DNA of 64,000 nt, taken from the NCBI GenBank assembly GCA_942493245.1, contig OW818685.1, positions 620,001-684,000 of the forward strand, given 5' to 3'. This stretch comes from DAOPYU01 sp942493245. Its GTDB lineage: Bacteria; Sumerlaeota; Sumerlaeia; UBA8349. Shown one piece after another: positions 55,708 through 64,000 of this stretch (the first letter of the stretch is position 1; every line of letters begins with the position of its first letter). Both the position numbers and the translations under genes were made by a program. The notes under the pieces were generated by a model. It was not told the origin of the DNA. It made no database searches and was given only the letters and a program-made list of their open reading frames with translations.

Positions 55708-56346
55708 ATGACAATTTTGATGAGCGTGTTGTTCTGGGTTCTGTTTCTTGCATACATTTTCTCGGCTGGCGTGCTGGTTCTCGTGGTGCTGGTCCAATCG
55801 GGCAAAGGGGGCGGCTTGTCGGGTCTGGTCAGCGCCGGCTCAACCCTGGGCGACACCCTGGGCGCCACGGGCGCGGAAAAGACGTTGAACCGGTGGACGA
55901 CTTATTGTGCCGCGGGTTTTATCGTCTTCAACATCCTGCTGGTTGTTTTGTGCCCGAAAGTCTTCAATCGGACGCTTCTGGACGAAATCACCGCCCCCAA
56001 GGCGGACACCACACAGTCGGCCCCGGTCACCACCGACAGCGCCGCCAAGTCCGAGTCCGCTGAAGCGCCGGCTGCGGTTCCCGCCGCGACAGCGACCCCG
56101 GCGGCGGCGACGGCTACACCGGCTCCTCAGGCGACGCCTGCCGCAGCCGCTACAACCCCGGCTCCGGCGGCAGCGGCCACCCCGGCGCCGACACCCAAAG
56201 AAACCCCCGCCCCCGAAGCGGCGGCTCCGGCTCCGGCGGTTACACCCGCCCCCACTCCGGCCGCTACGCCCGCTCCAACCCCGGCGGCTACCCCGGCTCC
56301 GACTCCGGCCCCCACGCCCGCGCCCACTCCGGCGGCGGCTCAGTAA
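55708..56346 (+). CDS. secG: SecG translocase subunit with long Ala/Pro/Thr-rich C-terminal tail
   Basis: This is a 212-residue protein. Residues 1-88 are a normal SecG: two membrane helices (about 5-28 and 64-83) around LVQSGKGGGLSGLVSAGS, the conserved cytoplasmic loop of the SecYEG channel. From about 95 to the end it carries ~115 residues of Ala/Pro/Thr repeats (TPAP, PAPTPA), making it twice the usual length. Both SecG ends face the periplasm, so the tail would extend there and could span the cell wall (inference). The ATG at 55708 with GGTGGAG is preferred to the GTG at 55696. Two M16 peptidases follow within 20 bp. Confidence 0.9.
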   Translation: MTILMSVLFWVLFLAYIFSAGVLVLVVLVQSGKGGGLSGLVSAGSTLGDTLGATGAEKTLNRWTTYCAAGFIVFNILLVVLCPKVFNRTLLDEITAPKADTTQSAPVTTDSAAKSESAEAPAAVPAATATPAAATATPAPQATPAAAATTPAPAAAATPAPTPKETPAPEAAAPAPAVTPAPTPAATPAPTPAATPAPTPAPTPAPTPAAAQ

Positions 56347-56366
56347 GCCGGGTTCGCGGGACACCA

Positions 56367-57632
56367 ATGGCTTTGTCCTCTCTTCAACTTCAAAAACAGG
56401 TTCTCACAAACGGCTTGCCCGTTCTTCTGGTCCACAGGCCGGGAGAACGGGTTGTTACTTTGGACGCCTGGGTCTCGGTGGGTTCGGCGGATGAACCGAC
56501 CGGGATCGGCGGCGTTTCGCATTTCCTCGAACACATGCTCTTCAAAGGCACCCGACGCCGCGGCGTGGGCGAAATTGACCGCCTGGTCGAGAGCGTCGGT
56601 GGGTACCTGAACGCGGCCACCTCGCACGATTTCACCCACTACTATGTGACGGTGGCCGCCGACGATTTTCCCGTCGCCGCCGACGTGCTGGCCGATGTCC
56701 TGGAAAATTCCACACTCGACCCGGAAGAATTGGACCGCGAGCGCAAGGTCATCCTGGAAGAGTATGCCCGCAAACAGGACGACCCGCAGGGGTTTCTCTG
56801 GGATGCGCTCTACGAACGGGTTTTCGAAAAAGGACCTTACAAGGCCTCCGTTCTGGGAGAACCGGAAACACTGGCAGCCATCACACACGACAATATGCTC
56901 GATTATTACCACCGGCATTACGCCCCGTCGAACCTGGTTCTCATCGTGGTGGGGGACGTGGAGCCGGACCGGGCTTTGTCGTTGCTCGAACAGAATTTTG
57001 CGGGGTTTAACCGGCCTTATCGTCCCATCCTTCCACCCGATTCCATGCCGACCGTGTATGCCCGGGGGGTACGCGAGGTGATCGAACGCGACGTCCAGGA
57101 GACTTACGGGACGATGACCTTTCCGGCGCCTTCGATGCGCGACAATTACGCCGCGACACGCGCCCTCGATGTGTTGCAGTTCGTGCTGGGCGGGGGCAAC
57201 GCCTCGCGGCTCTATCAGGAAATCAAGGAAAAGCGGCGGCTGGCCACCTCCATCTCCGCCGGGTACTCGAGTTCGCGCCACCCGGACCTGTTCTACGTGG
57301 CGTACACCTGTTCCGACGACAAACGGGAAGAACTCGAGCGCGTGGCGCTTGATGAACTCGACAAAGTCCGACAGGAGTTGATTCCCCCGGCGGAACTCGA
57401 CCGGGCACGTAAACTTCTCATCAACGCCCACCGGTTTTCATTGGAAACCTCCGGGGGGCAATCGGGCTCGATCGGTTACTACTACACGGTTACGGGCGCG
57501 CCCGATTTCGAGTGGCACTATGCCGACGGTATTCGCGCCGTAACCGCCGAGCAGGTGCAGGAGCAGGCCCGCCGCTGGTTCGATCCTGAAAAACGCGCGG
57601 CCATGGTACTGCGGCCTAAAGTTGGACTATGA
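56367..57632 (+). CDS. M16-family zinc metallopeptidase, catalytic subunit
   Basis: This 421-residue insulinase-type peptidase has the inverted zinc motif H-x2-E-H (His52, Glu55, His56 in SHFLEHMLFKG) and a downstream Glu in the VILEEYARKQ region as third ligand. The sequence resembles the PqqL/YmxG processing-peptidase group. The next gene overlaps its stop by 4 bp and encodes an M16 protein without the zinc site, so the two probably form a mixed dimer as in mitochondrial MPP. No signal peptide is visible. Confidence 0.92.
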   Translation: MALSSLQLQKQVLTNGLPVLLVHRPGERVVTLDAWVSVGSADEPTGIGGVSHFLEHMLFKGTRRRGVGEIDRLVESVGGYLNAATSHDFTHYYVTVAADDFPVAADVLADVLENSTLDPEELDRERKVILEEYARKQDDPQGFLWDALYERVFEKGPYKASVLGEPETLAAITHDNMLDYYHRHYAPSNLVLIVVGDVEPDRALSLLEQNFAGFNRPYRPILPPDSMPTVYARGVREVIERDVQETYGTMTFPAPSMRDNYAATRALDVLQFVLGGGNASRLYQEIKEKRRLATSISAGYSSSRHPDLFYVAYTCSDDKREELERVALDELDKVRQELIPPAELDRARKLLINAHRFSLETSGGQSGSIGYYYTVTGAPDFEWHYADGIRAVTAEQVQEQARRWFDPEKRAAMVLRPKVGL

Positions 57633-58924
57633 CCCCCGACGTTCGGACTTACACACTCGACAATGGCTGCAAGGTGCTCGTGCGGCCCACCCCGGGGAAG
57701 GAAATCCTCTCCCTCGTGGCCGATGTGGCGTGGGGCGCGCGCGACGACCATCCCGACCAGAGCGGTTTGACCAGCCTGACGATGCGCCTGCTTGTCAAGG
57801 GCGCCGCCGGACGCAGCGCGTTCGAGGTCGCCGAACGGCTCGAGTCGGTCGGAGCCAGTCTGGAACCGTATTGTTCGCACGACACATGCGGCCTCGACGC
57901 GCAATGTGCGGCGGAGGACTGGCGGCTGGCGTTCGAGATCCTCACCGACTGCCTCTTCGCGCCCAATCTGACCGAGAGCGAGTTTGAACTCGAACGCGCG
58001 CTGGCCATCGCTGAATTGCGCCGTAGCGACGACGACAAGTTTTCCCTGACCTACCGCAAGTTTCTCGAACTTTTCTACCGCGGGCACTTCTATGCCACAA
58101 TGCCCGAGGGGGACGTCGAGACGGTCGAACAACTGACCCTGGCGGACGTGCGCGCCCTGCATGCGCGGGTGATGCGGCCCGACAGCGTGTTGTTGACCGT
58201 TGTGGGCAATGTGCCCGAAGACGAACTGCTGGCCGAGATCCAGCGCCGTTGGCCGAACCGGCCCGACGAATCGCCTGCCGAGCGCCGCCTGGCGGTACGC
58301 AAACCGGGCGCGGGCATGGGCGAGACTCTGTTATTGACCAAAGAGGCCGAACAGGCCTTTCTGATTCAGGGCTATGTGGCGCCGCGTACCGGTTCGCCCG
58401 ACAGTCCTCCCCTGCGGCTGGTCAGCGCCATTCTGGGCGAAGGGATGTCGGCGCGGCTTTTTGCGCGCCTGCGCGACCGCGACCACCTGGCCTATGCCGT
58501 CGGGACCAGTCTGGCGGCCCGGGAAAAATGCTCGCACCTGATCCTCTACATCGGCACCAGCCCGGCCACCGCTCAGGCGGCCCGCGAAGGACTGCTGCGC
58601 GAAACAGCCGGATTGTTCTCCGAACCGCTCGCCGATGAAGAATTCGAGCGCGCCCGGCGCTATGTCCTGGGCAAATACCTCATCGCCCGCCAGACCAACA
58701 CCGCGCTGGCCCACTCGATGGTTTCGGGCGAACGATTCGGGCTGGGATGGGATTGGGGCGAGTACCTGCCCGAGCGACTGAAAGCGATCACCCGTCCCCA
58801 GGTACTGGAAGTCGCCCAGCGTTACCTGACCCAACCCGCCACGACCATCCTGCATCCGACAGCCGGTTCCTTCGGCGACACCCTGATCGAGAGCGACGAT
58901 TCCGACTTCGATCAGTCGGAATAG
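57629..58924 (+). CDS. M16-family peptidase-like partner lacking the zinc motif
   Basis: This 431-residue M16 protein aligns with its upstream neighbour over both domains. At the H-x2-E-H position it reads SGLTSLTMRLL, so it cannot bind zinc. It is probably the non-catalytic partner that completes the closed chamber and helps substrate binding. Its start lies inside the stop of the catalytic subunit (ATGA), which couples their synthesis. Confidence 0.9.
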   Translation: MTPDVRTYTLDNGCKVLVRPTPGKEILSLVADVAWGARDDHPDQSGLTSLTMRLLVKGAAGRSAFEVAERLESVGASLEPYCSHDTCGLDAQCAAEDWRLAFEILTDCLFAPNLTESEFELERALAIAELRRSDDDKFSLTYRKFLELFYRGHFYATMPEGDVETVEQLTLADVRALHARVMRPDSVLLTVVGNVPEDELLAEIQRRWPNRPDESPAERRLAVRKPGAGMGETLLLTKEAEQAFLIQGYVAPRTGSPDSPPLRLVSAILGEGMSARLFARLRDRDHLAYAVGTSLAAREKCSHLILYIGTSPATAQAAREGLLRETAGLFSEPLADEEFERARRYVLGKYLIARQTNTALAHSMVSGERFGLGWDWGEYLPERLKAITRPQVLEVAQRYLTQPATTILHPTAGSFGDTLIESDDSDFDQSE

Positions 58925-58993
58925 CCAAACACAGGTTCTCCCCTCGGTCACGGACCGTTTGAGCCGCCAGAGTTGATTTAATCTCCGAATATT

Positions 58994-59692
58994 TTACGGT
59001 TTGTGTTCAGCCTCATGCACGGCGTGAACTTCGTGCGCCGCGCTGGGCTGGGCTTCGCGCGCCTCTTCTTTATGTGCGGCGGAGGGACTTGCATCCCCCT
59101 CGCCATGAACATCTCCCGCACCGCTGGCCACGGCGTGTAACTTTTCGACAAAGTGGATGAAGCGCACATAAGCCGCGACAAACTCACGCCCTGCCGCAAC
59201 GCTTTCGTCCTTGTGCGCCTTGGCGGCGGCGACTTTCTCATAACGTTCGCGAATCCCCTGGGCCACGGCATGCGTGACCAATTCAACCACCGCATCGCCC
59301 GAACCGCGCTCGATCGCCTGGTCGGCGGCGGCGATTGCGGGTTCAACTTCGGCGCCGGAGGGTTTGAGTCCGGTAAATGGCGCTCCTTCTCCGGCCCGAT
59401 GGACTCGAACCAGCGTCTCGAAAAAATAACGATCGGCCAGTTCCTGCGCGTCCTTGCCCTGAGTTCGGACGGTCAGGGTTTTTTGAAAGGCTTCGCGGAT
59501 CTCTTTTTCATCGTCCGTGCGAATCCATTTCAGGACTGGCGTCACCTCGCCTTTTTCCAGCGCCTTCCGGGCATCCTTGACCACGGGACCATCCAGAGTA
59601 TCACAATGCGCCGAGGCGAGACGCGCGCCCAGAAAAATCGAGACCAGGATTGTGCCACAAATCCACATCAAAGCATGTCTATGCATCCTCAT
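58994..59692 (-). CDS. Secreted His-rich-tailed protein resembling DUF6448
   Basis: This 232-residue protein has a signal peptide (about 1-28). The mature N-terminus HCDTLDGPVVKDARKAL and following TPVLKWI are, from memory, the signature of DUF6448, a family with no known function. The middle is helical. The last ~45 residues are rich in His, Ala and Glu and could bind metal. GGGAGGAGG precedes the ATG. It converges with the M16 pair and has no obvious partner. Confidence 0.7.
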   Translation of the reverse strand: MRMHRHALMWICGTILVSIFLGARLASAHCDTLDGPVVKDARKALEKGEVTPVLKWIRTDDEKEIREAFQKTLTVRTQGKDAQELADRYFFETLVRVHRAGEGAPFTGLKPSGAEVEPAIAAADQAIERGSGDAVVELVTHAVAQGIRERYEKVAAAKAHKDESVAAGREFVAAYVRFIHFVEKLHAVASGAGDVHGEGDASPSAAHKEEAREAQPSAAHEVHAVHEAEHKP

Positions 59693-59893
59693 GTTCCCAT
59701 CCTCCTCCCGACCGCAAAGATCTGAATCTAACTCAAGAAATGCTATAGGATACCAGTGTACGTTGGCGCGGTTCTTTTTTCAAGTTGTTCTTTTTCCACA
59801 GGATCTGATCGGTCTTGACTCGGCATCGGGTTCTTGCGAGTATTGCTTTAAGATTGGTTTCTTTCATCGCCGCCTCAATCCGGGAGTGAACTC

Positions 59894-60706
59894 ATGAAAA
59901 TCTGTTTCGCGTTGATTCTGTGTCTGGCCTTAACTTTTCCTTCCGCCAGTTGGGCCAATAGCGCACCGGTCCTGGTGCGGGGCATTGGCGCGGTCGATGT
60001 GGTCCCAATCAAGAACAACCAGATCCGCATGGTCCGCGAGGTGGTGGATATTGACTGCGCGTCGAGTACCTACACTGTTCAGGTTGATTTCTGGTTCAAG
60101 AATACCACAGATCAGGTTGCGGAATTGAAGATGGGCTTCCCGGTCGAATATAAGACTTTTTTTGAAGATACCGAGACGATTCAAGAGAGTTGCCGTTCGT
60201 TCAAAGTGGAGTGGAAGAATGTGCCGGTGAAATTCTCTTTTGGAAAACTTCAGGAAGGCGAGAATATTTATCGCCAATGGATCTATTGGACGGCTCATTT
60301 CGCACCCAATGAGGAGGTTACGAACCGCGTTTCCTACACCTTCCCGACTTGGAGTATTGATGCCGGTGACAAAATGGATACAATCCCCTATATGTACATG
60401 AAATATATCCTGAAGACCGGCGCTACTTGGGCGGGTCCGATTGAATCGTCCGTCGTGAAAATCCGATATGGCAAATCTTTCTCAGAATGCCGAGAGGTTT
60501 ATTGTTTTCCGGATCCCCCCAATTTGACCTTCTACCCTAAGGGAGCGGTAGTGGACGAGAAATCCCGAACCGTCACGTGGGAATTTAAGAATCTGGTGCC
60601 AACTCAGGATATTTACTTCGGATTGGGAGGTGTACCGGATTTTGAGTCTCTGGATAAAGAACAGTCCCCTGTCCTCCAGAATTTTCCTCCCCCTCCGAAT
60701 AAATGA
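59894..60706 (+). CDS. Secreted protein of unknown function (possibly DUF4424-like)
   Basis: This 270-residue protein has a clear signal peptide (1-21, ending SWA). The mature protein is beta-rich with an immunoglobulin-like feel (TYTVQVDFWFKNTTDQVAE, then GFPVEY), ending in a short Pro-rich tail. The pattern of a bacterial surface beta-sandwich with FKN-T and MGFP resembles DUF4424, but I am not sure. It has only a few cysteines. It is somewhat AT-richer than its neighbours. CGGGAG precedes the ATG. It stands alone before the hairpin cluster. Confidence 0.55.
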   Translation: MKICFALILCLALTFPSASWANSAPVLVRGIGAVDVVPIKNNQIRMVREVVDIDCASSTYTVQVDFWFKNTTDQVAELKMGFPVEYKTFFEDTETIQESCRSFKVEWKNVPVKFSFGKLQEGENIYRQWIYWTAHFAPNEEVTNRVSYTFPTWSIDAGDKMDTIPYMYMKYILKTGATWAGPIESSVVKIRYGKSFSECREVYCFPDPPNLTFYPKGAVVDEKSRTVTWEFKNLVPTQDIYFGLGGVPDFESLDKEQSPVLQNFPPPPNK

Positions 60707-61327
60707 GACCTCAAACTGGCCCCTGCCTGGTGAGCAAGACGCGCTTGTCTCGGCGACGTTTCCAGGAGAATCCAGGAGTCCTTGTGAAGAGACCTCTCAA
60801 GGGAGGCGCAGGAGTTGCACAGGGGCGTCTGCTTGAAGAGGGGACGGTTCATCAGCCCGCTTCAGCGGGCTCCTCTTTGCACCCGCCTTCAGGCGGGGTG
60901 TCTGAGGCTCATCCTGATTGATTTTGAAGCCGGCTTCAGCCGGGCTTTCCTTCGAAAGAGGGGGGGGCGCTTGAGCGCTTCCTGAAAGCCGCGCTCAAGC
61001 GCGCTTGCGGGAAAAGAAGGTTCCCCCAAGCCCCCCGGCTGAAGCCGGGGGCAAAGAACAGTCTGCTCAAGCAGGCCAACCTGGAGCGGACATCCCCTGA
61101 AGATTCCTCCTTTTAACAACTTCATGGCAATAATTTCATCGAAACTTTTGGATTCTCCCGGACGCGTTTCTCCGGTCCCTCAATTTCCCATAGCCAATCC
61201 CCCCGAATTCATATATTCTTTCTGGAAGGTCGCTCTGCGGCCTCTTGCGCGATTGCGGATTTGCTGCCCAGAGGATTTCTGCATCGGGAATGAAACCAAC
61301 TCACGTTTACTGGGAGGCTACTCAACC
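60707..61327. other. Intergenic region carrying the hairpin cluster
   Basis: About 620 bp without a supportable gene. The centre is filled by seven short palindromes (next entry). The flanks (60707-60850 and 61080-61327) show no recognisable coding or RNA signal; the hydF frame extends through the latter without a ribosome site. Confidence 0.5.
60854..61074. repeat. Cluster of seven short hairpins with TTCA/TGAA or TTGA/TCAA loops
   Basis: Palindromes lie at 60854-60871, 60880-60900, 60928-60946, 60967-60978, 60991-61002, 61030-61052 and 61063-61074. Stems differ in sequence (4-9 bp, GC-rich), but every four-base loop is TTCA, TTGA, TCAA or TGAA. The stems are not copies of one another, so this is neither a CRISPR nor a simple tandem repeat. 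It resembles REP-like mosaics. Confidence 0.75.
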
Positions 61328-62635
61328 ATGCAGAAAACACCCAAAGGTCTTCGGTTACATATTGGCATCTTCGGCCGGCGAAATGTCGGCAAGTCGTCGC
61401 TGCTCAACGCCTTGACGCGCCAGCAGGTCTCCATCGTTTCGGAGGTGGCGGGGACCACTACCGATCCGGTGGAAAAACCGATGGAACTCCTGCCGCTCGG
61501 GCCGATCATGTTCATCGACACGGCGGGGATTGACGATATCGGGGCGCTGGGCGGGATGCGTGTCGAACGCACGCGCCAGGTGTTCGAGCGCGCCGACATT
61601 GCAATCCTCGTGGCGCAGGCGGGCGAATGGGGCGAGTTCGAACAGGAACTACTCGACGAATTGATCGCGCGGCAGATCGGGATCGTGGTGGTCTTCAACA
61701 AGTGCGACCTGCTCGATCCGGAAGCCGAGGTGATCGCGCGTCTGGAAGAGAACAAAATCCCGTGGGTCAAGACCGTGGCGGTCTATCCGGGCGAGGAATT
61801 CACCCCGTGGGCCGGAGCCGATCCGGTCGAGAACGACTGTCCGGTGGTGTTGATGCCCGGCATCGTGGAACTGCGCGAGGCGCTCATCCGCTGCGCGCCG
61901 GAGGATTGGGTTAACACGCCCTCCATCCTGAGCGACCTGGTGCCCGCGGGCGAGATGGCGGTTCTGGTGATTCCGGTTGACAAGGAAGCGCCCAAGGGAC
62001 GTATCATTCTGCCCCAGGTGCAGGCGATGCGGGATCTGCTGGACCACGATTCGTACTGTCTGGTGACCAAAGAGAGCGATCTCAAGACGGCTCTCGAGCG
62101 TCTCAACCGTCCGCCGGCCCTGGTCGTCACCGACTCGCAGGCGTTCAAGAAAGTGGCGGCGGACACGCCGGACAACGTCCCGATGACGGGGTTCTCGGTC
62201 CTGTTCGCCCGGTTCAAGGGGGATCTGATCAGTTTTGTGAAGGGGGCGCTGGCCATCGAGGATCTGAAACCGGGCGACCGCATTCTGGTGGCGGAGTCCT
62301 GTTCGCACCACCCGATCCACGAGGATATCGGACGGGTGAAGATCCCCAACTGGCTGCGCACATACGTGGGGGGCGATCTCACGTTCGAACACGTCCAGGG
62401 GCATGACTTCCCGGAGGATCTTTCCCCCTACAAACTGGTGATCCACTGCGGCGCGTGCATGTCGAACCGCCGGGAAATCCTCTCGCGGATTTTGCGGTGC
62501 GAAACGGCGGGCGTTCCGATCACCAACTACGGCATCGCGATCGCGTACTCGCTCAACCTGTTCGAGCGGGCGTTGGCGCCTTTCCCGGAAGCGATCCAGA
62601 TCTACCACGACTGGAAGGCTTCGCGCGCGCAATAA
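61328..62635 (+). CDS. hydF: [FeFe]-hydrogenase H-cluster maturation GTPase HydF
   Basis: This is a 435-residue HydF. The N-terminal GTPase has G1 GRRNVGKSS (16-24), TTTDP, DTAG and NKCD. The C-terminal half has the cluster-binding pattern C-x-H (CSHHPIHEDIGR) and HCGAC about 50 residues on, as in other HydF proteins. It acts as scaffold or carrier for the 2Fe subcluster made by HydE and HydG and delivers it to hydrogenase HydA. Neither hydE, hydG nor hydA is in the window. The ATG at 61328 follows GGGAGG; an in-frame start at 61124 would add ~68 unrelated residues. Confidence 0.93.
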   Translation: MQKTPKGLRLHIGIFGRRNVGKSSLLNALTRQQVSIVSEVAGTTTDPVEKPMELLPLGPIMFIDTAGIDDIGALGGMRVERTRQVFERADIAILVAQAGEWGEFEQELLDELIARQIGIVVVFNKCDLLDPEAEVIARLEENKIPWVKTVAVYPGEEFTPWAGADPVENDCPVVLMPGIVELREALIRCAPEDWVNTPSILSDLVPAGEMAVLVIPVDKEAPKGRIILPQVQAMRDLLDHDSYCLVTKESDLKTALERLNRPPALVVTDSQAFKKVAADTPDNVPMTGFSVLFARFKGDLISFVKGALAIEDLKPGDRILVAESCSHHPIHEDIGRVKIPNWLRTYVGGDLTFEHVQGHDFPEDLSPYKLVIHCGACMSNRREILSRILRCETAGVPITNYGIAIAYSLNLFERALAPFPEAIQIYHDWKASRAQ

Positions 62636-62655
62636 AACGGTCAGGAAGGAAGTTC

Positions 62656-62763
62656 GGATCACGCAAAGACGCCAAGGCGCAAAGAACCGCTTTGGGGAAG
62701 TACAAGAGGAAAAAGATCAACAGGGACGGACAAGATGCGGCTCTTCGCGTCTTAGCGCGATCC
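62656..62763. repeat. Palindromic intergenic element with 21-bp inverted ends
   Basis: 62656-62676 and the reverse complement of 62743-62763 match at 18 of 21 positions (GGATC, then CGC, AAGACGC and AAG). The ~66-bp centre includes a segment (62715-62740) similar to 44250-44283. Just downstream, TTTATCTG occurs twice (62767-62774 and 62777-62784). It looks like a small non-coding repeat or MITE-like unit. Confidence 0.6.
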
Positions 62764-62877
62764 AGATTTATCTGCGTTTATCTGTCGTCTCCCGTGAGGA
62801 TTCCGGGAGATCGTTGTGCAAAATACCCGCCCGCAAGGACGACTCCATTTTTTTCCCGGAAGGTTTGTTTCCCAGTC

Positions 62878-63795
62878 ATGACCCGACCCAATCTGACCAC
62901 CCGCCTGGGGGCTTTGACGCTCAAAAATCCCGTAACGGTTGCCTCGGGCACCTATGGCTACGGTTCCGAATACGCCGACTTTTACGATCCAGCCCGCCTG
63001 GGCGCTCTCTTTCTCAAGGGTCTGACCCTGGAACCGCGTCCAGGCAATGCGCCGCAGCGGCTTGTCGAAACCCCCTCGGGCCTCATGAACGCCATTGGGC
63101 TGCAAAACGTGGGATACGAACGGTTCGTCAGTGAAAAATTGCCCGTCCTCGAAGGGTTGGACACGGTCATCATCGCCAACCTGTGCGGTTCGGCCATCGA
63201 GGACTACGTCGAACTGGCGCGGCGGCTGGCGGAACTGGACCGGATTGACGCGGCGGAGTTGAACATCTCGTGCCCGAACGTGCGCCACGGCGGCATGGCG
63301 TTCGGTTGCCTGCCGCATTCGGCGGCGCAGATCACGCAGGCGGTCCGGGAGGTTTTCCCGAAGCCGTTGATTGTGAAACTCAGCCCCAACGTGACCGACA
63401 TCGCCGAGATGGCGCGCGCGGTCGAGGGGGCGGGCGCCGACGCGCTGTCGGTGGTGAACACGTTTGTGGGTCTGGCGATCGATATTCGGACGCGCCGCCC
63501 AAAACTGGGCAATGTCACAGGAGGATTGAGCGGCCCGGCGATCCGGCCTATGGCGGTGCGGATGGTCTGGCAATGCGCGAAGGCGGTTCGGATTCCGATT
63601 GTGGGCCAGGGGGGCATCACCACCTGGCGCGACGCGGCGGAGTTTCTCTTGGCGGGCGCATCGGCGCTGAGCATCGGGACGGCGAACTTCACAAACCCGA
63701 TGGCGCCCATCGAGGTGATCGAGGGCCTCGAAACCTGGCTGGCGGAACAGGGCTGCCGCTCGGTGAGCGAGGTGGTGGGGGCGCTGGAAGTCTGA
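62878..63795 (+). CDS. pyrD: Dihydroorotate dehydrogenase (class 1, B-type catalytic subunit)
   Basis: This 305-residue FMN barrel enzyme oxidises dihydroorotate in pyrimidine synthesis. ASGTYGYG, MNAIGLQN and LNISCPNV carry the class 1 signature with the catalytic Cys in SCPNV; class 2 enzymes have Ser there. Length and sequence fit the NAD-linked 1B type, which needs a PyrK electron-transfer partner. pyrK is not in the window; it may lie elsewhere. The ATG at 62878 is the sensible start within a longer open frame. Confidence 0.92.
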   Translation: MTRPNLTTRLGALTLKNPVTVASGTYGYGSEYADFYDPARLGALFLKGLTLEPRPGNAPQRLVETPSGLMNAIGLQNVGYERFVSEKLPVLEGLDTVIIANLCGSAIEDYVELARRLAELDRIDAAELNISCPNVRHGGMAFGCLPHSAAQITQAVREVFPKPLIVKLSPNVTDIAEMARAVEGAGADALSVVNTFVGLAIDIRTRRPKLGNVTGGLSGPAIRPMAVRMVWQCAKAVRIPIVGQGGITTWRDAAEFLLAGASALSIGTANFTNPMAPIEVIEGLETWLAEQGCRSVSEVVGALEV

Positions 63796-64000
63796 AAAGT
63801 GTTCCCGTTTTCTCCGATCCGGCCTTTTTTCAAGAAAAACATGGAAAGCGGCCCGCTTTTTCAGATACTCTGAAGAAGCGGAAAAACATCCGTCAAAACG
63901 CGGCAAACAGGCGTTTTGGGGGAGGTGAGTGGGATTGTTTTTTCTTCCCGGACAATTTTCCGCCACACGAGGGGACGCGCGCAGTTGAACCAGACGCGGT

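Noticed and set aside
60854..61074. CRISPR array
   Set aside because: The palindromes differ in sequence and spacing; there is no repeated unit with regular unique spacers, and no cas gene.

Overview
The window is GC-rich chromosomal DNA from a bacterium with dense coding and short spacers. It has no rRNA, tRNA, CRISPR array, integrase or transposase that I can see. HydF ([FeFe]-hydrogenase maturation), an Fe-S/sulfur cluster and a class 1B-type dihydroorotate dehydrogenase suggest an anaerobe. Tat and Sec signals, a lipobox lipoprotein, pseudopilins and an alpha-2-macroglobulin-like giant protein suggest a diderm. Pectate-lyase-like, GH43 and GH76 enzymes plus a rhamnose-type importer point to a saccharolytic plant-polysaccharide degrader. 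The gene mix (Gfo/Idh/MocA, ThuA, URO-D-like, rhamnose mutarotase) resembles uncultured phyla such as Sumerlaeota, Hydrogenedentota or PVC relatives. That placement is inference only.

Layout. 1-3.7 kb (minus): a PTS IIA protein cut by the window edge, a small membrane protein and an MgtA-type Mg2+ P-type ATPase. 4.6-6.1 kb: hisH-hisF. 6.1-9.8 kb: a patchwork with a Tat-secreted Gfo/Idh/MocA protein, a second copy of the last ~115 bp of hisF, and an AT-richer AIPR phage-resistance-type gene. 10.0-14.6 kb (minus): cysteine desulfurase, Fe-S protein, HypB-like GTPase and a permease-less ABC ATPase, with a palindromic operator at the promoter and an Rrf2 regulator upstream. metY follows at 14.9-16.2 kb. 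16.5-20.1 kb: malate dehydrogenase, NfeD-type membrane protease and ThuA. 20.3-26.8 kb: URO-D-like protein, rhamnose mutarotase and a rhamnose-type ABC importer whose second permease is fused in frame to its substrate-binding protein. 27.3-29.9 kb: three pseudopilin/PilX-like genes ending at a strong terminator.

30.2-36.8 kb: a 2204-residue secreted macroglobulin-like protein. 37-38.7 kb: a beta-helix pectate-lyase-like protein and a PH-domain protein. 39.1-41.8 kb: a multi-PAS sensor broken by a frameshift. 42.2-48.4 kb: a lipoprotein esterase, GH76, GT87 and TsaD. 48.8-55.5 kb: a clostripain-family protease, GH43 and MutS. 55.7-58.9 kb: SecG with a long Ala/Pro/Thr tail, then an active/inactive pair of M16 peptidases. 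59.0-60.7 kb: two secreted proteins of unknown function. 60.85-61.07 kb: a dense cluster of short hairpins. 61.3-63.8 kb: hydF and pyrD, separated by a palindromic intergenic element.

Functional reading. The carbohydrate genes fit together: extracellular pectin or hemicellulose attack, then import and isomer handling of a rhamnose-like sugar. The Rrf2/ABC-ATPase/GTPase/Fe-S/desulfurase operon beside metY looks like a sulfur- or metal-cofactor assembly unit under Rrf2 control. It is the best candidate here for an undescribed system. The hisF 3' end looks like an insertion or recombination boundary carrying accessory genes.
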